A DNA stretch of 8,947 nucleotides from contig JAITAN010000058.1 in NCBI GenBank assembly GCA_031284105.1, forward strand, positions 1-8,947, written 5' to 3'. This DNA is from Treponema sp. Its GTDB lineage: Bacteria > Spirochaetota > Spirochaetia > Treponematales > Breznakiellaceae. The notes under the pieces were generated by a model. That model saw only the letters and a list, made by a program, of their open reading frames with translations. It was not told where the DNA came from and did not search any database. Shown here piece by piece: positions 1 to 5,814 of the stretch. The translations under genes and the position numbers were made by a program. Within the stretch, counting starts at the first letter, position 1. The number at the start of each line of letters is the position of its first letter.

Positions 1-247
1 GCGCGCCCTTTTCAAGCAGTTCATCAATTTTACCCTCAATAACCCGCTTCGTTTCGTTTCGGTATAACGCAAGGGCTTTCAAAAACAACGCTTTTTTATC
101 GCCGTAGGTATCATACATACTTTGTTTACTTATATCACCGGCCCGTAAAATATCGTCCAGCGATGATTGATGATACCCCTTCACCCAAAAGAGCGTGAGA
201 ATATCGTGCAAAACCTTTCCTTCGTCAAATTTCTTTGTTCTCGCCAT
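1..247 (-). CDS. TetR/AcrR-family transcriptional repressor (N-terminal part, cut by window edge)
   Basis: The first 82 residues are visible and the C-terminal ligand-binding domain lies beyond the left edge. The N-terminus (MARTKKFDEGKVLHDI) leads into a TetR helix-turn-helix at about residues 10-55. The turn and recognition helix region reads SSLDDILRAGDISKQSMY, followed by DTYGDKKALFLKAL, a stretch typical of one TetR subgroup. The ATG at 245-247 is preceded by GGAAGGA about 5 nt upstream. An in-frame ATG seven codons earlier (266-268) is possible but lacks a good ribosome site. The gene is divergent from the split-barrel/ferredoxin operon, and matching operator-like sites lie on both promoters, so it probably represses both itself and that operon. 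The family is clear. The inducer cannot be told from what is visible. Confidence 0.88.
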   Translation of the reverse strand, partial: MARTKKFDEGKVLHDILTLFWVKGYHQSSLDDILRAGDISKQSMYDTYGDKKALFLKALALYRNETKRVIEGKIDELLEKGA

Positions 248-291
248 TGTTTGTCCTTCCGCTTCCATCGTACTAAATGGATATGTATATG

Positions 292-307
292 ATAGACTAT
301 TTATTCT
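292..307 (-). promoter_or_regulatory. Operator-like site 3 (on the repressor gene's own start site)
   Basis: On the - strand this reads AGAATAAATAGTCTAT. It matches site 1 (455-470) at 12 of 16 positions. It lies across the predicted start of transcription of the tetR-type gene, where a bound repressor would block its own synthesis. It is the most diverged of the three sites. Confidence 0.4.
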
Positions 308-312
308 GAAGA

Positions 313-341
313 AATATACCATACCAACCGCAATTCGGCAA
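313..341 (-). promoter_or_regulatory. Promoter of the tetR-type gene
   Basis: Read on the - strand, TTGCCG (336-341) is followed after 17 bp by TATATT (313-318). The -35 matches the sigma-70 consensus at 4 of 6 positions and the -10 at 5 of 6. The expected start of transcription is near 306, inside operator-like site 3 and about 60 nt before the start codon. The same -10 hexamer occurs in the divergent promoter. Confidence 0.55.
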
Positions 342-444
342 GGAAAACCCGCCGTCTGATTTGTTATTTGTGCGAGAGGTATATGCAAGAATCCGCTCAC
401 ACGGGCGAACCCTGAGATGGAGCCGGCGCCTTTTGAAAAAGAAC

Positions 445-473
445 TTGACTTTTTGGACTGAATGGTCTATATT
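445..473 (+). promoter_or_regulatory. Promoter of the split-barrel/ferredoxin operon
   Basis: TTGACT (445-450), a 17-bp spacer and TATATT (468-473) form a near-consensus sigma-70 promoter. Transcription should start near 480, giving a leader of about 65 nt before the ATG at 545. Operator-like site 1 fills most of the spacer, so repressor and RNA polymerase could not bind together. Confidence 0.7.
455..470 (+). promoter_or_regulatory. Operator-like site 1 (between -35 and -10)
   Basis: GGACTGAATGGTCTAT has a near-palindromic core (GAC at 456-458 against GTC at 465-467). The ACT-GAA-GGTC pattern resembles operators of many TetR proteins. Its placement inside the promoter spacer and the presence of two relatives nearby support the call. 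Which protein binds is inferred from the neighbouring tetR-type gene. Confidence 0.5.
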
Positions 474-488
474 TAAGAGGCCCTATCC

Positions 489-504
489 GGATTGATTGGT
501 CAAT
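489..504 (+). promoter_or_regulatory. Operator-like site 2 (downstream of the promoter)
   Basis: GGATTGATTGGTCAAT matches site 1 at 13 of 16 positions in the same orientation. It starts exactly 34 bp downstream of site 1, roughly three helical turns, so both could be bound on one face of the DNA. It also contains the perfect short dyad ATTGA-TTGG-TCAAT (491-504). Confidence 0.5.
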
Positions 505-544
505 AATTATCTTGTATAGGGACATCAAGTATGGAGGCAAGAGA

Positions 545-952
545 ATGAAAGAGGTATTGGATTTTTTGAGAGAGGCGGGTGTTTTCTATTTTGCGACCGT
601 GGACGGCGACCAGCCGATGGTACGCCCCTTTGGTTTCTTCATGGAATTTGAGGGAAAACTCTATTTCGGTACAAACAAGGCAAGGAACGTATACCGGCAG
701 TTGCAAGCGAACCCTAAATTTCAGGCGTGCATTGCCGGTAAACAAATGGCATGGCTCCGTATAACCGGCAGGGTAAAGTTTGACAACCGTCCTGAGGTTC
801 TTGAAGCGGCGGCGTCCATTCGGCCCGATTTGTTCGGGCGGCAGCGTACCATTCACGGCGCGGGAAACTTCAAACCCGCTCTGTTTTACATCGAAGACGG
901 GGAAGCGGTATTCAACACGATGCCTAACGTTACACGAAGCGTTAAACTGTGA
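545..952 (+). CDS. Pyridoxamine 5'-phosphate oxidase-like FMN-binding split-barrel protein
   Basis: This 135-residue protein has the layout of small flavin split-barrel proteins. An opening helix (MKEVLDFLREAGVFYFATV) is followed by QPMVRPFGFF and LYFGTNKARNVYRQL, the usual flavin-phosphate and dimer-interface strands, and then by strands ending VTRSVKL. Such proteins bind FMN or a related cofactor and reduce or bind small molecules. This is not PdxH itself, which is longer, and the substrate cannot be predicted. The ATG at 545 is chosen because GGAGG (533-537) lies 7 nt upstream; an in-frame TTG at 512 has no support. The gene heads an operon with the flavodoxin/ferredoxin gene 14 nt downstream, which could supply electrons. 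It is probably under control of the divergent TetR-type repressor. Confidence 0.85.
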   Translation: MKEVLDFLREAGVFYFATVDGDQPMVRPFGFFMEFEGKLYFGTNKARNVYRQLQANPKFQACIAGKQMAWLRITGRVKFDNRPEVLEAAASIRPDLFGRQRTIHGAGNFKPALFYIEDGEAVFNTMPNVTRSVKL

Positions 953-966
953 AAAGAGGCCGCTCT

Positions 967-1758
967 ATGGAGAAGAACTTAGTTTTCTTTTTTTCTGCAA
1001 CAGGAAACAGCCTGAAAGTTGCGAAAGATATTGCGGGCGCTCTTGAAAACTGCGAAGTTGTAACAATGGGTGTATATAACAGCCACACGTTAATAAAACC
1101 GGGATATTCGCGTATCGGCTTTATTTATCCGGTATATGGAGCCGGTTTGCCAAAACGAGTAACGGAATTTATCGGCGGCCTGAATTTGTCCGGTAATAAG
1201 GAAACCTATTATTTTTCTGTGCCGACATACGGCACGGTCAGCGGAAATGCTTTGGCACAAATAGACAAACTGTTACAGGCTAAAGGGGCGCGTCTTGACT
1301 ATGGCATAGCCCTCAAAATGGTTCATAATAATTGCGCGAACTTTAACATGAACCGTAAAAATGTCCCGAAAAGGAACGCCGAAGCCGATGCGAAAATACC
1401 GGATATTGTATCGGAAATAAAATCAAAGGCGCAAAGTCCCGCTCCCAAAGAAAAGTTTCCGTTTACCCTTATCCACCCGCAAGTGATGAAACTGGTTTCA
1501 GGCGGCGACAAAAACTTTAATGTGTCCGCCGTATGTACCGGGTGCGGAACTTGTACAATGGTATGCCCGGTAAGCAACATTGAAATTGTTGATAAACAAC
1601 CGTCTTTTCAACATCATTGCGAACAGTGTTTTGCGTGTATCCAATGGTGCCCAACGGAAGCCGTCAACTATAAGAACGCTTCACAAAAACATGGACGTTT
1701 TCATAATCCACACATAACCCTCCATGAATTGATCGAAAAGAATAGAGGGAGTATGTGA
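967..1758 (+). CDS. EFR1-family flavodoxin-ferredoxin fusion protein
   Basis: The protein has 263 residues. The N-terminal flavodoxin-like domain opens with FFFSATGNSLKVAKDIA (about 7-23); the SATGNS loop is the FMN-phosphate site. Further flavodoxin strands are IGFIYPVYGAGLP and YYFSVPTYG. The C-terminus is a bacterial ferredoxin domain with two [4Fe-4S] motifs: C190-x2-C193-x2-C196-x3-C200-P and C218-x2-C221-x2-C224-x3-C228-P. It should act in the cytoplasm as an electron carrier linking flavin and iron-sulphur centres. The physiological partner is unknown; the adjacent split-barrel protein is a natural candidate. AAGAGG (954-959) lies 7 nt before the ATG at 967, which decides the start over an in-frame GTG at 949 that would overlap the upstream stop. 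No truncation is seen. Confidence 0.9.
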   Translation: MEKNLVFFFSATGNSLKVAKDIAGALENCEVVTMGVYNSHTLIKPGYSRIGFIYPVYGAGLPKRVTEFIGGLNLSGNKETYYFSVPTYGTVSGNALAQIDKLLQAKGARLDYGIALKMVHNNCANFNMNRKNVPKRNAEADAKIPDIVSEIKSKAQSPAPKEKFPFTLIHPQVMKLVSGGDKNFNVSAVCTGCGTCTMVCPVSNIEIVDKQPSFQHHCEQCFACIQWCPTEAVNYKNASQKHGRFHNPHITLHELIEKNRGSM

Positions 1759-1759
1759 G

Positions 1760-1849
1760 CGTCAGCCATTGGTTTTGCTGAAGCAGGAGTTTAAGAGCAG
1801 TGGAGTATGTTTTACCCCCGCAAGCCCCGCATCGCGGGCTAAAACCTGA
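1760..1849 (+). pseudogene. Remnant of a TnpB C-terminus
   Basis: Frame +2 reads 29 codons to a TGA at 1847-1849, including RQPLVLLKQEFKSSGV. Many TnpB proteins end in a tail with a KQE motif after the zinc ribbon, and the tail overlaps the start of the guide RNA, as it does here. The rest of TnpB (RuvC-like and zinc-ribbon parts) is absent. The match is short and from memory. It could also be chance. Confidence 0.35.
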
Positions 1850-1908
1850 AAGCCAAGGGCTTTAGTCCGCGGCTTCACGGCTTAAACCGTGGGGGTAAAT
1901 ACATTCAA
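1801..1908 (+). ncRNA. Omega-RNA-like structured region
   Basis: An outer perfect 9-bp inverted repeat, TTTACCCCC (1811-1819) with GGGGGTAAA (1891-1899), encloses three hairpins. These are AGCCCCGC/GCGGGCT (1823-1840, one bulged base), AAAGCC/GGCTTT (1849-1863, loop AAG) and CACGG/CCGTG (1876-1891, loop CTTAAA; its last G competes with the outer stem). Nested stems at the 3' end of a TnpB frame, ending at the element boundary, are what an omega RNA scaffold looks like. If so, sequence from 1909 onward would be the guide. Without a functional tnpB nearby it could only work in trans. It may also act as a transcription barrier after the ferredoxin gene. Confidence 0.4.
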
Positions 1909-2235
1909 GACGCCGTTTTTAGCGGTTTTTTGAATGGTATTTTATGGAGATATATGGAGGCGCTTGAATAGTACGGACACGCTCCGGTTCTGTCGAATGA
2001 GTAATCATGGCAGATGCGGCGCTGAACTCAAAGGTATTAAACCGGTCTTTCGAGTCAAGACGGAACAGACCAATACGGATAATTTACGGCGATTTCATGA
2101 CGCAATCTGAAAGCGAATTATCAACTACTAAACATAGAAAAAATGAATAAGCCATAAGGAATACGCGCAAAAGTAAAAGCTGAAGATAAACGTCTGGAGC
2201 ATTGGATTTTATACCGGCGGATTCCAAACGCTATC
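1909..2235. other. Intergenic region without a recognised gene
   Basis: Two overlapping short frames are open on the + strand. One is 58 codons from an ATG at 1934 to a stop at 2108-2110. The other is 47 codons from an ATG at 2007 to a stop at 2148-2150. Neither has a Shine-Dalgarno site and neither is recognised. A small hairpin, GTCTT/AAGAC, lies near 2049-2065. An imperfect long-range stem (2185-2198 with 2222-2235), followed by a T-rich run, lies just before the putP promoter and might stop read-through. The stretch may be debris from the element on its left. Confidence 0.4.
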
Positions 2236-2263
2236 TTGATTATTTTTTTGATTTTTGTATAAT
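2236..2263 (+). promoter_or_regulatory. Promoter of putP
   Basis: TTGATT (2236-2241), a 16-bp spacer and a perfect TATAAT (2258-2263) sit in very AT-rich DNA. The predicted start near 2270 leaves a leader of about 55 nt before the ATG at 2324. No operator or riboswitch is apparent in the leader. Confidence 0.65.
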
Positions 2264-2323
2264 AATTATATAGTTAGCTTTATTACGCTATTCATCATCA
2301 CCGTCATTAAAAAAGGAGGGGTA

Positions 2324-3883
2324 ATGACTGCTGCAAACATACAAACGCTCATAGGTATATTTGCATACTTGCTAATGATAATCGCGGTAGGCTTATGGTA
2401 CGCCCGCAAAAGCAATTCCGGCATTGAGGAATATTTTATAGGAAAGCGGGGATTGGGGCCGTGGGTTACGGCAATGAGCGCCGAGGCATCGGATATGTCG
2501 GGTTGGCTGCTTATGGGCTTGCCGGGCGTTGCTTACTTTACCGGAAGCGGCGAAGCGTTTTGGACTGCCGTAGGTTTGTTCGCGGGGACGTGGATCAACT
2601 GGCAGATAGTTGCCAAACGCCTCAGGAACTATTCCCAGCTCGCGGGTAACGCCATCACCTTGCCCGAATTTTTCAGCAATCGTTTTCATGATAAAAAGAA
2701 CGTCTTGAAAATCATTGCGGCAACCATTATTCTTGCATTTTTTTCTATATATGTTGCATCACAATTCGTTACTTTCGGTAAAATGTTTACCTATGTGTTT
2801 AACGCTGATAGCTATTACTCGGTCATGGTGATATTCGGCGCGGGGATACTGTTGGTATACACCCTGCTCGGCGGTTTTCTCGCCGTTTGTATGACCGACC
2901 TCATTCAAGGCATCCTGATGTTTTTCTCCCTTTTAGCCGTGCTTATCTTTGGTTTCGTGTTTTCCGGCGGTTTCGGAGGCATTGGAGCGCGGATAGGCGA
3001 TATTTCACGATTTTTGGATATATTCGGCATTGCTACGCCGTCCATGCAGGACGGCGTTCAAGTAGTCGTCAATGGGGCGCCGCAATTTGGTGAGGGCGCC
3101 GATTATTCGCTTCTCAGCATCTTCTCGTGTCTCGCGTGGGGACTCGGCTATTTCGGTATGCCGCAGGTGCTAATCAGATTCATGGCTATTGAAAAAGCAT
3201 CAAAAATACGGAAATCAAAACTTATCGCGATTGTATGGTGTTTCATATCTCTTTTTGCCGCAGTCGCCATCGGGCTTATCGGACGCGCCTACTTCCCCAA
3301 TCTTCTTACCACGGCAAGCGATGCTGAAAAGATATTTCTGTATTTAACCACGGATTTCTTCCCGCCTCTCATCGCGGGTTTTGTGCTTTCAGGTATCCTT
3401 GCCGCTTCCATGAGTTCTTCAGATTCCTATATGCTGACCGCTTCTTCTTCCCTTGCAAACGACCTTTTCAAAACCTTTTCCAAGAAGGCAAGCGAAGTTA
3501 CAGTCATGTGGGTAGCGCGAATCGCAATACTGATCGTTACCGTCTTTGCGACAATAATTGCTCTTTCGGGAAAACAATCCATATTCAGAATCGTTTCCTA
3601 TGCATGGGCAGGATTTGGTGCGGCGTTTGGACCGCTTATCATCTTCTCTCTGTTCTGGAAACGTACAACGCTCCCGGCGGCGGCTGCCGGTATGTTGACT
3701 GGCGGTATCATGGTTATTCTCTGGAAAAACGTTATCAGCACGCTCGGTGGAGCCTTCGCCATATACGAACTGCTTCCTTCTTTCATCCTTTCCAGTATCG
3801 TTATCTTTGTAGTGAGTTTGCTTACCAAAACGCCGTCGATGGAAATCCAAAAGGAATTTAATGAAGCGAAAGCAGCGCATTGA
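2324..3883 (+). CDS. putP: Sodium/proline symporter
   Basis: This 519-residue polytopic membrane protein of the solute:sodium symporter family imports proline with sodium; E. coli PutP has 502 residues. The signature SAEASDMSGWLLMGLPG contains D57 and S59, the counterparts of the sodium-site residues D55 and S57 of PutP. The second site, MSSSDS (S364, S365), corresponds to S340/T341. Other conserved stretches are TLLGGFLAVCMTD, GLGYFGMPQVLIRFM and SYAWAGFGAAFGP, spread over about 12-13 membrane helices. The ATG at 2324 follows AAGGAGG (2313-2319); a TTG-initiated extension to 2255 would start inside the -10 box and is rejected. The gene has its own strong promoter and stands 101 nt before paaK. 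Close similarity to PutP makes proline the likely substrate, though other SSS substrates cannot be excluded. Confidence 0.92.
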   Translation: MTAANIQTLIGIFAYLLMIIAVGLWYARKSNSGIEEYFIGKRGLGPWVTAMSAEASDMSGWLLMGLPGVAYFTGSGEAFWTAVGLFAGTWINWQIVAKRLRNYSQLAGNAITLPEFFSNRFHDKKNVLKIIAATIILAFFSIYVASQFVTFGKMFTYVFNADSYYSVMVIFGAGILLVYTLLGGFLAVCMTDLIQGILMFFSLLAVLIFGFVFSGGFGGIGARIGDISRFLDIFGIATPSMQDGVQVVVNGAPQFGEGADYSLLSIFSCLAWGLGYFGMPQVLIRFMAIEKASKIRKSKLIAIVWCFISLFAAVAIGLIGRAYFPNLLTTASDAEKIFLYLTTDFFPPLIAGFVLSGILAASMSSSDSYMLTASSSLANDLFKTFSKKASEVTVMWVARIAILIVTVFATIIALSGKQSIFRIVSYAWAGFGAAFGPLIIFSLFWKRTTLPAAAAGMLTGGIMVILWKNVISTLGGAFAIYELLPSFILSSIVIFVVSLLTKTPSMEIQKEFNEAKAAH

Positions 3884-3984
3884 AGGCAATATAAGAACCG
3901 CGAAGACCGATGCATTGAAGAAGCTAATTTTTCACTTGCTTTCTATTAAAAGCTATGGAATACTATATATACAAGGGGGAATGT

Positions 3985-5286
3985 ATGATATTCAATCCTG
4001 AATATGAATGTATGGATGTGGACATACGTAAGAAGCTGCAACTGGCACGGCTTAAAAATTTGGCAGAAAAGCTGTACGAGAGCGTACCTTTTTATAAAAA
4101 GAAGATGGATGAACGCGGCGTCAAGGCAAAGGATATCCACACGCTCGCTGATATAGAAAAACTTCCTTTTACCACTAAAGACGATATGCGGGAAAACTTT
4201 CCTTATGGTTTCTTATCCTGTCCTAAGTCAATGATCGAAGAAATTCATCTATCTTCCGGTACCACAGGTATTCCTGTCGTTGATGCGTATACCCACAAAG
4301 ACATTGAAATTTGGCGTGAATCAATGGCGCGTACGCTTGCAGGCGGGGGCTGCACCCATGAAGATACGGTACAGAACTGCTACGGATATGGGTTGTTCAC
4401 CGGCGGTCCGGGCGCCCATTATGGGGCGCAAACCATTGGAGCGAATGTGCTGCCGATGTCGTCCGGTAACACGGAACGGCAGCTCATGGTGATGGAGGCT
4501 TTCGGCTCAACTATGCTCACCTGTACTCCGTCTTACGCGCTCTATATGGCGGAGGAAGCCGGAGAACGGGGTATTGATCTTAAGAAACTGCCCATTTGCA
4601 AGGGATGTTTCGGCGCGGAGCCGTGGAGCGAGAACATGAGAAAGGAAATCGAAGCCCATTATAACATGAAAGCCTACGACATCTATGGACTGACCGAAAT
4701 CATCGGACCGGGCGTTGCCTTTGAATGTGAGACCCAGTACGGGTTGCACATAAACGAAGACCTCTTTTTCCCTGAGATAATCGATCCTGAAACCGGTAAG
4801 GCGCTTCCCGAAGGTGAAAAGGGCGAATTAGTGTTCACCACGCTTACGAAAGAAGGTACGCCGCTCATACGGTACCGTACGCGGGACATCACCTACTTCA
4901 TCACCGAACCGTGTTCTTGCGGACGTACTACCCGAAAGATGCACCGTCTCTTCGGGCGCACGGATGACATGCTTATCATCCGCGGCGTAAACGTATTCCC
5001 CAGTCAAATAGAACATGCTCTTATTGAAATAGAAGGAACCGAACCGCACTATCTCATTATTATTGATCGCGGACATTCTCATCTTGACGAAGTAGAGCTT
5101 CAGGTCGAGGTAAAACAAGATTTCTTCAGTGATGAAACTAAAGACCTTGAAGGGTTGCGTTACCGTATTGAGAGTGTGATGAAATCCAAACTGCAAGTTA
5201 GTCTCAAAGTCAAACTCGTCGAGCCGAAAACCATTGAGCGTTCAATGGGTAAGTCGAAGCGGGTAATTGACCGAAGAAAAATCTAG
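3985..5286 (+). CDS. paaK: Phenylacetate-CoA ligase (AMP-forming, PaaK type)
   Basis: This 433-residue enzyme of the ANL adenylate-forming superfamily joins an aryl acid such as phenylacetate to coenzyme A with ATP. The start MIFNPEYECM and ESVPFYKKKMDE are typical of this short PaaK branch. The ATP-binding loop is SSGTTG (90-95). YGLTE (234-238), YRTRDI and GRTDDMLIIRGVNVFP (324 onward) are core motifs. The C-terminal RSMGKSKRV carries the likely catalytic lysine K423. AAGGGGGA (3973-3980) lies 4 nt before the ATG at 3985, which is preferred to an ATG ten codons upstream. The two-ACT protein starts 10 nt after its stop. In anaerobes without an aerobic phenylacetate pathway, such ligases usually serve reversible aryl-CoA steps of aromatic amino acid fermentation. 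The exact acid is uncertain. Confidence 0.9.
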   Translation: MIFNPEYECMDVDIRKKLQLARLKNLAEKLYESVPFYKKKMDERGVKAKDIHTLADIEKLPFTTKDDMRENFPYGFLSCPKSMIEEIHLSSGTTGIPVVDAYTHKDIEIWRESMARTLAGGGCTHEDTVQNCYGYGLFTGGPGAHYGAQTIGANVLPMSSGNTERQLMVMEAFGSTMLTCTPSYALYMAEEAGERGIDLKKLPICKGCFGAEPWSENMRKEIEAHYNMKAYDIYGLTEIIGPGVAFECETQYGLHINEDLFFPEIIDPETGKALPEGEKGELVFTTLTKEGTPLIRYRTRDITYFITEPCSCGRTTRKMHRLFGRTDDMLIIRGVNVFPSQIEHALIEIEGTEPHYLIIIDRGHSHLDEVELQVEVKQDFFSDETKDLEGLRYRIESVMKSKLQVSLKVKLVEPKTIERSMGKSKRVIDRRKI

Positions 5287-5296
5287 GAGGAACCAA

Positions 5297-5713
5297 ATGG
5301 AATTAAAACAAATCACTGTATTCCTTGAAAATAAGGCGGGCAGACTCGGCGAGGTTACCCGTGTTCTCGCAGAAGCAGGCGTTAATATGCGCGCCATAAG
5401 CATAGCCGACACAGCGGATTTCGGAATTTTGCGGCTTATCGTTGATCAGGATGCCGTTGCATTAAAAGCTCTGGGTGAGGCCGGTTTTACTATCCGCATC
5501 ACCCCCATTGCGGCCGTAGAAATAGAGGATAAACCCGGCAGTCTTGCCCATGTTATGGAACTCTTCCAGAAATCGCAGGTAAACATTGAATATCTGTATG
5601 CGTCGCTTGAAAGTAAAAAGGGAAAAGCTGTGGTCATTTTTAAACTCGCCGATCACGAGAAAGGGCTTCAGCTCCTGAAAGATAACGGGCTTGCGATAGT
5701 GTATTCTTTCTAG
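5297..5713 (+). CDS. Protein of two ACT domains, partner of the CoA ligase
   Basis: The 138 residues form two tandem ACT domains and nothing else. The first spans about 3-68 (QITVFLENKAGRLGEVTRVL, NMRAISIAD). The second spans about 70-137 (AAVEIEDKPGSLAHVMELF, NIEYLYASL). The K/N-x-x-G-R-L and K-P-G-S-L turns mark the ligand-binding loops. ACT domains bind amino acids and regulate enzymes. Stand-alone double-ACT proteins are commonly encoded beside PaaK-type ligases, so this is probably a sensor or regulatory partner of the ligase, but its ligand and action are not known. AGGAGG overlaps the paaK stop codon (5285-5290), 6 nt before the ATG at 5297, so the two genes are translationally linked. 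An in-frame TTG at 5267 is rejected. Confidence 0.87.
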   Translation: MELKQITVFLENKAGRLGEVTRVLAEAGVNMRAISIADTADFGILRLIVDQDAVALKALGEAGFTIRITPIAAVEIEDKPGSLAHVMELFQKSQVNIEYLYASLESKKGKAVVIFKLADHEKGLQLLKDNGLAIVYSF

Positions 5714-5814
5714 TTTTGCGAATAATTACCATGCCGCAGAGCGGAGTATCAGCTTTTCTACGAAAAACGTGTCGTTCAAGATGGGGTTTTAAATCTTATA
5801 GATAGAGGTGTTAT

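Larger units (their letters stand above)
1759..1908 (+). mobile_element. Probable solo right end of an IS200/IS605-type element
   Basis: Immediately after the ferredoxin stop codon lie a TnpB-like C-terminal tail and a strongly folded region of about 90 nt. The fold ends at GGGGGTAAATACATTCAA. The closing TCAA (1905-1908) equals a cleavage tetranucleotide known from right ends of this family. No transposase body or left end is present, because the upstream gene is intact right up to 1758. This is therefore a remnant or a solo end. The call rests on remembered TnpB tails and on structure, not on an alignment. Confidence 0.45.

Noticed and set aside
512..544. TTG-initiated N-terminal extension of the split-barrel protein
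   Set aside because: The extension includes the Shine-Dalgarno GGAGG itself, and the ATG at 545 is ideally spaced from it.
500..856. 118-codon open frame on the minus strand across the split-barrel gene
   Set aside because: It is antisense to a clear family member, has no recognisable domain, and its composition is that of a shadow frame. The same applies to the minus-strand frames at 1323-1580, 2393-2689, 3419-3915, 4828-5196, 5890-6249 and 7118-7411.
1913..1931. CCG-TTTTTAG-CGG followed by six T as a terminator of the ferredoxin operon
   Set aside because: The stem is only three base pairs. The T run alone does not make a convincing intrinsic terminator.
2185..2250. Imperfect stem plus T-rich run before putP as an intrinsic terminator
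   Set aside because: The stem has a mismatch and a bulge with a loop of over 20 nt, and the T run overlaps the promoter spacer. I mention it only within the intergenic entry.
2255..2323. TTG-initiated extension of PutP with a hydrophobic leader
   Set aside because: It would begin inside the promoter -10 region, before the transcript starts. The ATG at 2324 has a strong ribosome site.
3884..3984. A separate promoter for paaK
   Set aside because: TATATA-like sequence is present near 3964-3971, but no -35 hexamer lies at 16-18 bp. putP and paaK may be co-transcribed.
5714..5814. A terminator and glgA promoter in this gap
   Set aside because: CCGC-AGA-GCGG has only four base pairs. The TTCAAG/TATAGA pair would put the start of transcription on top of the ribosome site.
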